Below are positions 1 through 6,192 of a stretch of 6,762 bases of DNA, one piece after another (the first letter of the stretch is position 1; each line of letters opens with the position of its first letter). The notes under the pieces were generated by a model, which saw only the letters and a program-made list of their open reading frames with translations, did not search any database and was not told the origin of the DNA. This DNA comes from Planctomycetota bacterium (GTDB taxonomy: Bacteria > Planctomycetota > Phycisphaerae > Sedimentisphaerales > Anaerobacaceae), in assembly GCA_003644295.1 (NCBI GenBank), contig QNBZ01000072.1:1-6762 (forward strand), given 5' to 3'. A program made the translations under genes and the position numbers.

Positions 1-731
1 GCCAGTTTATCCCACGCAAGCGCAGCAATATTTTCTACCGTTGGGTTTTTCCGCTGAAACTCCACAACATCAAGATTCAGGTTCTTATGGTCAACCAGCT
101 TGATAAATTCGTTATCGACTATTCTTTCAAAATCGCCGATGCGAAAACCATCATTGCTCGTTGGCATCTTTACCGTAACATCGACAACGTAGTTATGGCC
201 GTGGCCGGCTGGATTTGCGCACCTGCCGAAAACCTTCAGATTACGTTCATCTGAAAAATCGTCGTTCCAGAGCTTGTGCATCGCAGCAAACTCAAATTTT
301 TCGCTGAAATAAATCATCTCACAATCCTCGCAGTTGACTGCAACTTTTCTAAAAGGATTAAGGTTCAAACTCAATTCACTTAACTTCGCCGCCGAGTTCT
401 CCGTGCTTAATTTTTTTTCCAGTTGTCCCCAGCCGGATTTTAGAAGTTCAGCTATTTGCAGAAATCCGATGTGCTTACTCTGCCGAAAATACTTTTTTAT
501 CCGCTCGGCAAAAATTGGCACAACATATTCCAGAACGTTTTTGTCAATATCAGTTACGTTGACGACAAAACCCGTAGCTGGCTCAACATCGCCGGTCAGT
601 TTCACGCCCAATTCAAAAAACATTGCCAGCCCATTGCCCGCCGGCTTTGACGCATAAGAATTAAACCCTTCCGCATCCGAATCCAAAAACGGATTTATCG
701 AGAACCGTACCTTTCTGGCTAATTTGTGCAT
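1..731 (-). CDS. Two-domain 6-pyruvoyl-tetrahydropterin synthase / 6-carboxytetrahydropterin synthase family protein (3' end outside window)
   Basis: I translated this frame by hand; it stays open for 243 codons from ATG 731 to the window edge. Residues about 140-243 form a canonical PTPS/QueD domain. The zinc histidines are H152 (FAAMHKL) and H177/H179 (GHGHNY), the catalytic Cys is C171 (FGRC), D214-H215 is in VDHKNLN, and PTVEN lies at 230-234. The Cys is five residues before the first His of HGH, as in mammalian PTPS; E. coli QueD has three. Residues about 5-135 look like a second, degenerate copy: the GDVEPATGFVVNVTDID stretch matches the usual strand-turn-strand, but the zinc histidines are gone. 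The family acts on dihydroneopterin triphosphate, the product of FolE encoded just upstream. Start: ATG 731 has a weak GTGGA seven bases upstream; GTG 743 is an in-frame alternative. Family is confident, exact product (pyruvoyl- or carboxy-tetrahydropterin) is not. Confidence 0.88.
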   Translation of the reverse strand, partial: MHKLARKVRFSINPFLDSDAEGFNSYASKPAGNGLAMFFELGVKLTGDVEPATGFVVNVTDIDKNVLEYVVPIFAERIKKYFRQSKHIGFLQIAELLKSGWGQLEKKLSTENSAAKLSELSLNLNPFRKVAVNCEDCEMIYFSEKFEFAAMHKLWNDDFSDERNLKVFGRCANPAGHGHNYVVDVTVKMPTSNDGFRIGDFERIVDNEFIKLVDHKNLNLDVVEFQRKNPTVENIAALAWDKL

Positions 732-759
732 ATCGACATCCACTAATTGCGATTTTTAA

Positions 760-780
760 CCGGCAGCTTACGCTGCTCGG
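760..780 (-). other. RNA hairpin with GTAA (GNRA-type) loop in the folE-pterin synthase spacer
   Basis: On the minus strand GCAGC-GTAA-GCTGC forms a 5-bp stem closed by a GNRA tetraloop. It extends by CCG/CGG past a one-base bulge, giving an 8-bp GC-rich stem. No T-run follows, so it is not a classical intrinsic terminator. It lies about 30 bases upstream of the pterin synthase start and could act in mRNA processing or attenuation. It may equally be part of a dispersed intergenic repeat, since the adjoining bases resemble one. Confidence 0.4.
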
Positions 781-812
781 CTCTGCTGCGCTCGAAATGG
801 CATATTTTCAAC

Positions 813-861
813 AAAGCCCAATCACCAATTACAAGCATCGAACATCGAGGAACGAGTATCT
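813..861. repeat. Degenerate heptanucleotide tandem array
   Basis: Read in steps of seven on the plus strand: AAAGCCC, AATCACC, AATTACA, AGCATCG, AACATCG, AGGAACG, AGTATCT. Each unit starts with A and several share a late TC or AC pair. The units are close to those upstream of acpS (AACATCC, AATATCG). It lies between the folE stop codon and the hairpin at 760-780. No coding role is visible. Confidence 0.5.
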
Positions 862-869
862 TTTTACTT

Positions 870-1445
870 TTACTTGTGCATCAGCGTCATAACTTCGTTT
901 CGGCTCCTTGAGTCTTTCTTGAATATCCCCCGAAGCGATGACGTAACCATCACCGAGCCGGGCTTTTTAACGCCGCGAATGCTCATACAGCTATGCGAAG
1001 CTTCCAGCACTACTGCGACGCCCTGCGGCTTTAAGTTATTCATAATGAAGTCGGCTATCTGGTCGGTAAGTCGTTCCTGAACCTGTAATCGGTGGGCGAA
1101 GCAATCCACAATCCGTGCCAGTTTGCTGACGCCAAGCACTACCCCAGCCGGCAAATAGGCAACATTAGCTGAACCGATAAACGGCATAAGATGATGCTCG
1201 CAGACACTGTGAAAAGGTATGTTACGCAACAAAACTATCTCATCATAATTTTCGTTGAAGATGCTCTTGATGTGCTGTTTAGGGTCCTCGCGCATACCGG
1301 CCAACAACTCGGCGTACATATTTGCAACCCGCTGTGGCGTATGTTTTAGTCCTTCCCGCTGGGCATCTTCACCGACAGCTAAAAGTATTTCCCTGACCGC
1401 TCTCTCGATTCTTTTGCTATCTACTGTTTTGTTTTTTGCGCTCAT
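870..1445 (-). CDS. folE: GTP cyclohydrolase I (type IA)
   Basis: Hydrolyses GTP to 7,8-dihydroneopterin triphosphate, the entry step to folate, biopterin-type pterins and 7-deazaguanines; cytosolic homodecamer in the known family. The 191-residue product shows the signature blocks. HTPQRVANMY is at 35-44. VCEHHLMPF is at 81-89, with zinc ligands C82 and H85 and catalytic H84. EASHSCMSIRG is at 148-158, with H151 and the third zinc ligand C153. The spacing of these residues is the same as in E. coli FolE (C110, H112, H113, H179, C181), so it should be an active zinc enzyme rather than a FolE2. The start at ATG 1445 has AGGA only three bases upstream, a short spacing. It follows the aminopeptidase stop by 39 bases and precedes the pterin synthase by 138, so it is probably in the same operon. 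Confidence 0.97.
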   Translation of the reverse strand: MSAKNKTVDSKRIERAVREILLAVGEDAQREGLKHTPQRVANMYAELLAGMREDPKQHIKSIFNENYDEIVLLRNIPFHSVCEHHLMPFIGSANVAYLPAGVVLGVSKLARIVDCFAHRLQVQERLTDQIADFIMNNLKPQGVAVVLEASHSCMSIRGVKKPGSVMVTSSLRGIFKKDSRSRNEVMTLMHK

Positions 1446-1454
1446 AGTTCCTGC

Positions 1455-1496
1455 TCTATATTCTGAATTCTGACTTCTTGCCTCTTACTTCTTTTT
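1455..1496. repeat. Degenerate heptanucleotide tandem array at the aminopeptidase-folE junction
   Basis: Plus-strand units in steps of seven: TCTATAT, TCTGAAT, TCTGACT, TCTTGCC, TCTTACT, TCTTTTT. All six begin with TCT. The array fills most of the 39-base gap and runs into the last codons of the aminopeptidase gene, where it encodes part of the terminal Lys run. The TCTGACT unit recurs exactly in the array at the end of prfB. Confidence 0.6.
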
Positions 1497-3023
1497 TGCT
1501 GCATTCATTAGATATGTCGTCAGCAGCCGTACGCCGAACCCGCTTGAGCCCTCCGCTGAAAATTCGCTCGGCTTCTCGAACATATCCACTCCTGCAATAT
1601 CCAGATGCGCCCACTTTTTATCTTCTGTGAATTGTCTCAGGAATGCCGCTGCGGTGCAGGCGCCGCCCCACTTACCACCGATATTTTTCAGGTCAGCTAT
1701 TTTGCTTTTCATCTCTTCTGCGTATTCATCGCCACTCGGCATATGCCAGAGTTTTTCGCCGCTTTCATTCGCTGCTCTCTGCAATTGCTTTATTAGCTTC
1801 TCATCATTGCCCATCAGCCCTGCTTTATGTTTGCCGAGAGCGACCATACACGCTCCGGTCAGTGTCGCTATATCGATAATAATATCGCAGTTCTGCCTGG
1901 CCGCATAGCTGAGCCCGTCGCACAGTACCATCCTGCCCTCAGCGTCGGTATTCTGTACCTCAACGGTTTTGCCGCTAAAGGTTGTGATAATATCGCCGGG
2001 CCGATAGCTCGTTCCACTCGGCAGATTTTCCGCTGCAGGTATAATTCCATAAACGTTGAGCGGCAGTTTCAATTCCGCCGCAGCTTTCATTGTCGCCAGC
2101 ACTGCGATACCGCCGGACTTGTCCAGCTTCATCTGCTCCATTTTTGCCGACGGCTTAATGCTTATTCCGCCTGAATCGAACGTTATCGCCTTGCCGACTA
2201 TGGCAATTGTGGGCTTTGCGCTCGCTGCTTTACTTGCCGGGCTGTATTTCAAAACGATAAATCTCGGCTTATTCTGCGAGCCGGAACCAACCGCTAATAT
2301 ACCGCCCATACCTTTAGCAGCTAATTGCTTCTCGTCAAAAACTGTACAGCTAATTCCCGCGGTTTCTTTCGCCATTTTTTTCGCCGCCGCCGCAAGTTCC
2401 GGCGGATTCATTACATTGCCTGGCCGATTCGCCAGCGTGCGGGCGTAACTCTGCGCTTTACCGATAACAACTCCGCTCAAAAGTCCTTTGTTTAATTTCC
2501 TTACCTTCGCCGGGTCGGAGTCAATCAATTCAACTTCGAGCGAATCCAATCGCCCGTTTTCGCTTTCGGTTACAAACTCATCATAGCGATAGCCGCCGAA
2601 ATAGACCCCTTCTGCACAAACCCGACCAGCCGTACTCAAGTCGAATCTGGCGCCGAATGCCCTGTGCATCGCAAGAGCGATATTTCGTATTTTCATTGCC
2701 ACCGCCTTATTAGCTGCGTTAGCCGACGCCTTGCGAATCGTCTCGAGAGTCGCTTTTTTCTTTTCGCCTAATCCGACCAGCATAACTCTCCTCGCACCTA
2801 TGTTGCCGCTGCCGTAGATGATAGCGATAGTTCCTTCTTTGCCTTTGAAATCGCCTAACTTTATTACCCGCTCAATCGCTCCTTCGAGCTTGCCGTTGAG
2901 CTCTGCGTTCAGTTTGTCTAATCCTTTGGCGTCTGAGAACAGCCCTACGCACAACATGTCCGCCTTGCACCTGCTGAACTCAACCTTTCTCGCCTTCATT
3001 TCCACGTTAATAATTTCTTTCAT
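1485..3023 (-). CDS. pepA: Leucyl aminopeptidase (peptidase family M17)
   Basis: Two-metal cytosolic exopeptidase that removes N-terminal residues from peptides; the known family forms hexamers. The 512-residue product has the usual N-terminal macro-like domain (about 10-160) and a C-terminal catalytic domain (about 185-505). The signature NTDAEGRM is at 358-365 (normally NTDAEGRL). By alignment to the family, the metal and catalytic residues are K278, D283 (GKAITFDSGG), K290, D301 (MKLDKSGG), D360, E362 and R364, so all are present. MKLDKSGG replaces the commoner MKxDMxG sequence, probably without effect. The start at ATG 3023 has AAGGG eight bases upstream, overlapping the prfB stop region; Met9 is a weaker alternative. 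Only 11 bases separate it from prfB, which suggests coupled translation. Some relatives also act in site-specific recombination or transcription; nothing here tests that. Confidence 0.95.
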   Translation of the reverse strand: MKEIINVEMKARKVEFSRCKADMLCVGLFSDAKGLDKLNAELNGKLEGAIERVIKLGDFKGKEGTIAIIYGSGNIGARRVMLVGLGEKKKATLETIRKASANAANKAVAMKIRNIALAMHRAFGARFDLSTAGRVCAEGVYFGGYRYDEFVTESENGRLDSLEVELIDSDPAKVRKLNKGLLSGVVIGKAQSYARTLANRPGNVMNPPELAAAAKKMAKETAGISCTVFDEKQLAAKGMGGILAVGSGSQNKPRFIVLKYSPASKAASAKPTIAIVGKAITFDSGGISIKPSAKMEQMKLDKSGGIAVLATMKAAAELKLPLNVYGIIPAAENLPSGTSYRPGDIITTFSGKTVEVQNTDAEGRMVLCDGLSYAARQNCDIIIDIATLTGACMVALGKHKAGLMGNDEKLIKQLQRAANESGEKLWHMPSGDEYAEEMKSKIADLKNIGGKWGGACTAAAFLRQFTEDKKWAHLDIAGVDMFEKPSEFSAEGSSGFGVRLLTTYLMNAAKKK

Positions 3024-3034
3024 TTTTCTTACCC

Positions 3035-4160
3035 TTATTTACTTCTGTCTTCTGACTTCTGTTTTGCCCGATGACGCAGGTAACTTTCGATAAACCCGTC
3101 AAGCTCTCCATCTAATACCGCTGTAACATTACCTGTCTGAAAATTGGTTCGATGGTCCTTGACCATCTGGTATGGCTGCATCACATAGCTTCGTATCTGG
3201 TTTCCCCATGCGATTTCACCCTTATCGCCGTACAGTTTTGCCACTTCGGCATCGCGTTTTTGCTGCTCGAGCATATACAGCCGCGCTTTGAGAACCTTCA
3301 TCGCCTGCGCTCTGTTTTTGTGCTGGCTTCTTTCGTTTTGGCACTGCACTACTATACCGCTGGGCAGATGCGTAATTCGTACCGCCGAGCTTGTTTTATT
3401 TACGTGCTGGCCGCCGGCCCCGCTGGCCCGGTAAAAATCGATTCGCAAATCGTCATCGTCTATTTCGATATCAATATCGTCGTCGAATTCGGGGATGCAA
3501 TCCACCGCAGCGAAGCTGGTATGCCGTCGGCTCTGTGAATCGAACGGACTTATCCGTACAAGCCGATGCACCCCGGTCTCGCAGGATAGTTTTCCGAAGG
3601 CAAAAACGCCGCTGACCCGCAGCGTTATCGACCTGATTCCGACCTCTTCGCCTGGGGTGATGTCAAGCTCCTGATATTTGTATCTGTTCGCCTCGAAGTA
3701 TCTGCTGTACATCCGCAACAGCATATTTGCCCAGTCGCAGCTTTCCGTACCGCCGGCTCCTGCGTGAATACTGAAGAAGCAGTTTTTCATATCGTTCGGC
3801 CCGGACAGCAAGCCCGCCAGTTCGATTTGTTCGCACTGTTTTGTTAAGTCAGCCAGGTCGTCTTCTAATTGTTTTAATGTTTCTTCATCTGCTTCAGCTT
3901 CAGCCAACTCAAAGAGTTCAGCCAAATCGTTGGTCTTGCGACTGATATCTTCAGCCGGCTCAACAACCGATTTAAGTGCGCTTAATTGAGATACTACCGA
4001 TTGAGCCGTGTCGGGATTGTCCCAGAATTCTGTTTTGGACATCTCTTTTTCGAGTTTTTGCAGGACGGCTTTCTTGTCTGGCAGGTCAAAGCCAGTCCCG
4101 GATTTTTTCAATCCGGGCCAACAAGGTAGATATAGCTGATTTTAATTCCGCAGTTTCCAT
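3035..4160 (-). CDS. prfB: Peptide chain release factor 2, expressed through +1 programmed frameshift
   Basis: RF2 recognises UGA and UAA in the ribosomal A site and triggers peptide release. The full product reads 24 codons from ATG 4160 (METAELKSAI to IRDWL), meets TGA at 4088-4086, shifts +1 at CTT and continues as DLPDKKAVLQ for a total of 374 residues. In that numbering the tripeptide anticodon SPF is at 204-206 and the catalytic GGQ (SGAGGQHVNK) at 249-251. These are within one residue of E. coli RF2 (205-207, 250-252), which supports the joined reading. The conventional open frame would start only at TTG 4111, inside helix 1. There is no Shine-Dalgarno upstream of ATG 4160, and a promoter ends a few bases before it, so the mRNA may be nearly leaderless. 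First gene of the minus-strand operon. Confidence 0.95.
3037..3064. repeat. Heptanucleotide tandem array inside the 3' end of prfB
   Basis: Plus-strand units: ATTTACT, TCTGTCT, TCTGACT, TCTGTTT. They encode the last residues of RF2 (about AKQKSEDRSK) and reach its stop codon. Because seven is not a multiple of three, gain or loss of one unit would change the frame of the tail, so the array marks a C-terminus that tolerates variation. Confidence 0.55.
4085..4091 (-). promoter_or_regulatory. prfB autoregulatory +1 frameshift site (CTT TGA C)
   Basis: On the minus strand the zero frame reads GAC TGG CTT TGA C. The 24-codon leader frame ends at this TGA, and sliding one base forward after CTT gives CTT GAC, which enters the RF2 frame. 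CTT-TGA-C is the conserved recoding heptamer of bacterial prfB. The usual strong Shine-Dalgarno-like stimulator three bases upstream is not evident; the closest match is CGGGA, set further back. By the known mechanism, low RF2 slows termination at UGA and favours the shift. Confidence 0.93.
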
Positions 4161-4168
4161 TTATTTTG

Positions 4169-4197
4169 ACTATACCATATTAAAGTATGATATGCAA
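4169..4197 (-). promoter_or_regulatory. Probable promoter of the prfB operon (near-leaderless)
   Basis: On the minus strand TTGCAT (4197-4192), a 17-base spacer and an extended -10 TGGTATAGT (TATAGT at 4174-4169) stand just before prfB. Only eight bases separate the -10 from ATG 4160, so transcription would begin within a few bases of the start codon. No ribosome binding site is visible there, consistent with leaderless initiation. The -35 is weak and the -10 is good. Confidence 0.6.
4172..4193. promoter_or_regulatory. Dyad symmetry between divergent genes, possible operator
   Basis: ATACCATA and TATGATAT flank a six-base centre; seven of eight positions are complementary. The dyad covers the prfB -10 to -35 region and the putative start region of the flavoprotein gene. 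It could be a repressor site for one or both genes, but it may also arise by chance in AT-rich promoter DNA. Confidence 0.35.
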
Positions 4198-4251
4198 ATG
4201 GATGCTTTTATTATTGCTTTTTATGGGCTGTGCGGTTACCTTGTTCACCTG

Positions 4252-4890
4252 ATGATTGTGAAAGCACTTGGAATTTCCGCAAGTCCCAGAGCGGACGGCA
4301 ACAGCGACATACTTTTGCGGCAAGCTCTGGCAGGGGCCGCAGCAGCGGGGGCAAACGTTGAGTATGTTCGCTTGTGCGATTTGAACATTGCCGCGTGTAT
4401 TGAGTGCGACCTGTGCCGCAAGACCGGCAGGTGTGAACTTGAAGATGACTACCAGCCGCTTTTGGCAAAAATGCTTGGCGCCTCCCGGCTGATTTTCGCA
4501 ACGCCGATATTTTTTATGACGGTTCCAGCACAGGCAAAAGTGCTTATCGACCGCTGCCAGTGTCTTTGGGCGCATAAGTACGTCCTCAAAAAGCCGCTCA
4601 TCACCGCCGGCAGCGACCGGCGGGCGATGGTCATCGCCGTGGGCGGCTCGAAGAGTACAAGGATGTTTGAGCCGGTTCGGATGACGATGAAGTATTACCT
4701 TGACGTTCTGGATATGAATTACACGGCCAATCTGTTTGTCAATAATATTGAGCGTCTCGGCCAGATTAAGAAGCATCCTTCAGCGATTAAGGAGGCCTTC
4801 CGTCTCGGCAAAGAGTTAATAGCTGCTGACCCTCCCCCGCCGACAGAACCGGTTGACGTTGAGTTGTTCTCAACTCCCGACAAGTCGTAG
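4252..4890 (+). CDS. Flavodoxin-fold NAD(P)H-dependent FMN reductase, iron-sulfur flavoprotein (Isf)-like
   Basis: The 212-residue product opens with VKALGISASPRADGNSD, the FMN phosphate-binding loop of the NADPH-dependent FMN reductase family. Cys 49, 52, 55 and 61 form CX2CX2CX5C (CIECDLCRKTGRC). This compact motif binds a 4Fe-4S cluster in the Isf family, and DD follows at 65-66. FATPIFFMTVPAQAKVLIDR at 82-101 is the typical FMN-contacting helix region. The likely role is cytosolic electron transfer or reduction of quinones or oxygen; the physiological partner is unknown. The start is uncertain. ATG 4252 gives the family's usual N-terminus but lacks a Shine-Dalgarno. In-frame ATGs at 4192 and 4198 would add an unusual hydrophobic lead of about 20 residues. 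The C-terminal tail with PPPP is probably disordered. Transcribed away from prfB. Confidence 0.87.
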   Translation: MIVKALGISASPRADGNSDILLRQALAGAAAAGANVEYVRLCDLNIAACIECDLCRKTGRCELEDDYQPLLAKMLGASRLIFATPIFFMTVPAQAKVLIDRCQCLWAHKYVLKKPLITAGSDRRAMVIAVGGSKSTRMFEPVRMTMKYYLDVLDMNYTANLFVNNIERLGQIKKHPSAIKEAFRLGKELIAADPPPPTEPVDVELFSTPDKS

Positions 4891-4938
4891 CCCAGAATGA
4901 CGAAAAGGTAAGCAGCTATGGCACAAAAAGCATTGCCG

Positions 4939-4954
4939 CTTCGGCTTGCCGAAG
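4939..4954. other. Short perfect hairpin downstream of the flavoprotein gene
   Basis: CTTCGG-CTTG-CCGAAG forms a 6-bp stem with a four-base loop, 48 bases after the flavoprotein stop. An alternative stem, GCCG-CTT-CGGC, overlaps it at 4935-4945. The following bases (AGTTATTTCG) are only mildly T-rich. It may help end the upstream transcript, but it does not meet the usual form of an intrinsic terminator. Confidence 0.3.
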
Positions 4955-5000
4955 AGTTATTTCGAGCTGGCAACCCTGATGAACGTTCTGCGAAAAATCT

Positions 5001-5030
5001 TTGGCATCACTTCACAGAATGGCATATAAT
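5001..5030 (+). promoter_or_regulatory. Strong sigma-70-type promoter for the foldase-acpS operon
   Basis: TTGGCA (5001-5006, five of six matches to the -35 consensus), an 18-base spacer and a perfect TATAAT (5025-5030). The expected start near 5037 leaves about 30 bases of leader. The leader carries AGGAG at 5056-5060, eight bases before the lipoprotein gene's ATG. This is the best promoter match in the window. Confidence 0.8.
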
Positions 5031-5068
5031 AACTTTTCGTTCCGAGTTAATGAATAGGAGATTGGTCT

Positions 5069-6187
5069 ATGCGCAAGCGCTTTTCTCTGGTGGTATTGGT
5101 GGCTTTGTTGATAACGGGCTGTGGCGGCAATGGTGATAAGCCGAGGTTCACCAAAGAAGAGATGGCGCAGTTCCCACTTCCACAGAGAGTCGGCCTGCCG
5201 GACGCATCCGGCGGCTTTACCCTGGCGGTGGGCGATGAAACCGTAACCGCTGATGAAATAATAACCGAGCAGTTAATAGAACATTTCAGGCCGATTGCGC
5301 AAGGAAGTAATTATGAGCGGTTCAAAATACAGGCCAGGCCTGACATTGAACGGCTACTTATGTCCAAAGTGTCCAATATCCTGCTTTATCAAAAGGCCAG
5401 GCAAGAAGCCGGTGAGCATATTGACGAAGCCGTTGAAAAGGCAGCGGAAGCGGAAGTGAGAAAATTTGTGGTTGGCTTCGAGGGTGATTATGCCAGGGCT
5501 GAACAGGCCCTGAAAAAGATGGGAATGGACTGGGCCGACTTCAAAGAATATCAGAAAAGAATAGTTCTTTGCCAGTCCTACATAGCGTCGAAAATGCCCA
5601 AGAAAAAAGCTGTTACATATAGCGAATTGATAAATAAATACGACGAAATAAAAAGTGAATCTTTTGTTACGCCGGCGACGTTGAGGTTTCAACTGATTGA
5701 TATTGAAGCGGCGAAGCTGCGGGTTGCCGACCCTAATCGCAGCCGGCTCGAACAGGCCGTGGAATTGGCCAACGAGCTGATGAGTCGCTTGCGGGCAGGC
5801 GAAAATTTCAGCCAACTGGCAAAGCAGTATTCGAACGGCTATCGGGCAGCGGAAGGCGGATTGTGGAAACCTATAAATCCCGACTCGCTGGCAGAACCTT
5901 ATGACGTTCTTGCAGCCGAAGCAGAGCAAATCGAGCCGGGACAACTCGCAGGGCCGATTATAGCGGGCGGGCATATCTTCATAATGAAGCTTCTCGAAAA
6001 GCAGCCGAAAAGCATTGAGCCGTTTGAGAAGGTGCAGAAAGAAGTAAAAGCCAGAATTATTTTCGAGCGGCGCAGCCGGGCCGTGGACGAAATCAGTACC
6101 AAACTTGCCGGCCAGGCAGCGCTTAACGATAAGAATAAATTTGTAGAGTTCTGCCTGAAAAAAATCTACCAACTGTGTAATCAATGA
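5069..6187 (+). CDS. SurA/PrsA-like peptidyl-prolyl isomerase lipoprotein (parvulin family)
   Basis: The 372-residue product begins with a lipoprotein signal: basic MRKR, a hydrophobic stretch at 6-16 and lipobox ITGC with the lipidated Cys at 18. It should therefore be exported and membrane-anchored. Residues about 50-180 are helical and charged, like the chaperone part of SurA/PrsA proteins. Residues about 200-310 resemble a PpiC rotamase domain: TLRFQLI, then LRAGENFSQLAKQYSNGYRAAEGGLW, then IEPGQLAGPIIAGGHIFIMKLLEK. That order matches the parvulin pattern of a lead strand, a GEDFxxLAxxYS-type helix, a GGxLG-type loop and a closing VxPGxxSxP-type segment. GLW replaces the usual GDLG, so isomerase activity is uncertain and a chaperone-only role is possible. 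Start ATG 5069 has AGGAG at good spacing and its own promoter at 5001-5030. acpS follows after 48 bases. Confidence 0.85.
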   Translation: MRKRFSLVVLVALLITGCGGNGDKPRFTKEEMAQFPLPQRVGLPDASGGFTLAVGDETVTADEIITEQLIEHFRPIAQGSNYERFKIQARPDIERLLMSKVSNILLYQKARQEAGEHIDEAVEKAAEAEVRKFVVGFEGDYARAEQALKKMGMDWADFKEYQKRIVLCQSYIASKMPKKKAVTYSELINKYDEIKSESFVTPATLRFQLIDIEAAKLRVADPNRSRLEQAVELANELMSRLRAGENFSQLAKQYSNGYRAAEGGLWKPINPDSLAEPYDVLAAEAEQIEPGQLAGPIIAGGHIFIMKLLEKQPKSIEPFEKVQKEVKARIIFERRSRAVDEISTKLAGQAALNDKNKFVEFCLKKIYQLCNQ

Positions 6188-6192
6188 TTGGT

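Noticed and set aside
334..657. Plus-strand frame of 107 codons
   Set aside because: It is antisense to the pterin synthase, whose minus-strand reading carries family motifs throughout. Composition and sequence do not resemble a protein family.
813..861. Tandem units considered as a CRISPR array
   Set aside because: Units are 7 bp, contiguous and degenerate, with no spacers and no cas genes in the window.
4086..4088. TGA in prfB as a sign of a reassigned genetic code or selenocysteine
   Set aside because: TGA is a normal stop for the foldase (6185-6187) and acpS (6623-6625). Readthrough would remain in the wrong frame; only a +1 shift gives RF2.
4086..4111. TTG 4111 as the prfB start
   Set aside because: It would remove the conserved first helix. 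The upstream frame plus the CTT-TGA-C shift restores a normal RF2 and normal motif positions.
3976..4251. Long N-terminal extension of the flavoprotein into prfB
   Set aside because: The extension is antisense to conserved RF2 coding sequence. The family begins at the LGISASPR loop near ATG 4252, so only the short alternatives at 4192 and 4198 remain open.
4918..5136. A 72-codon plus-strand frame starting ATG with AAGG upstream
   Set aside because: It contains the near-perfect promoter at 5001-5030 and overlaps the first 68 bases of the well-supported lipoprotein gene in another frame. Its product resembles no family I recognise.
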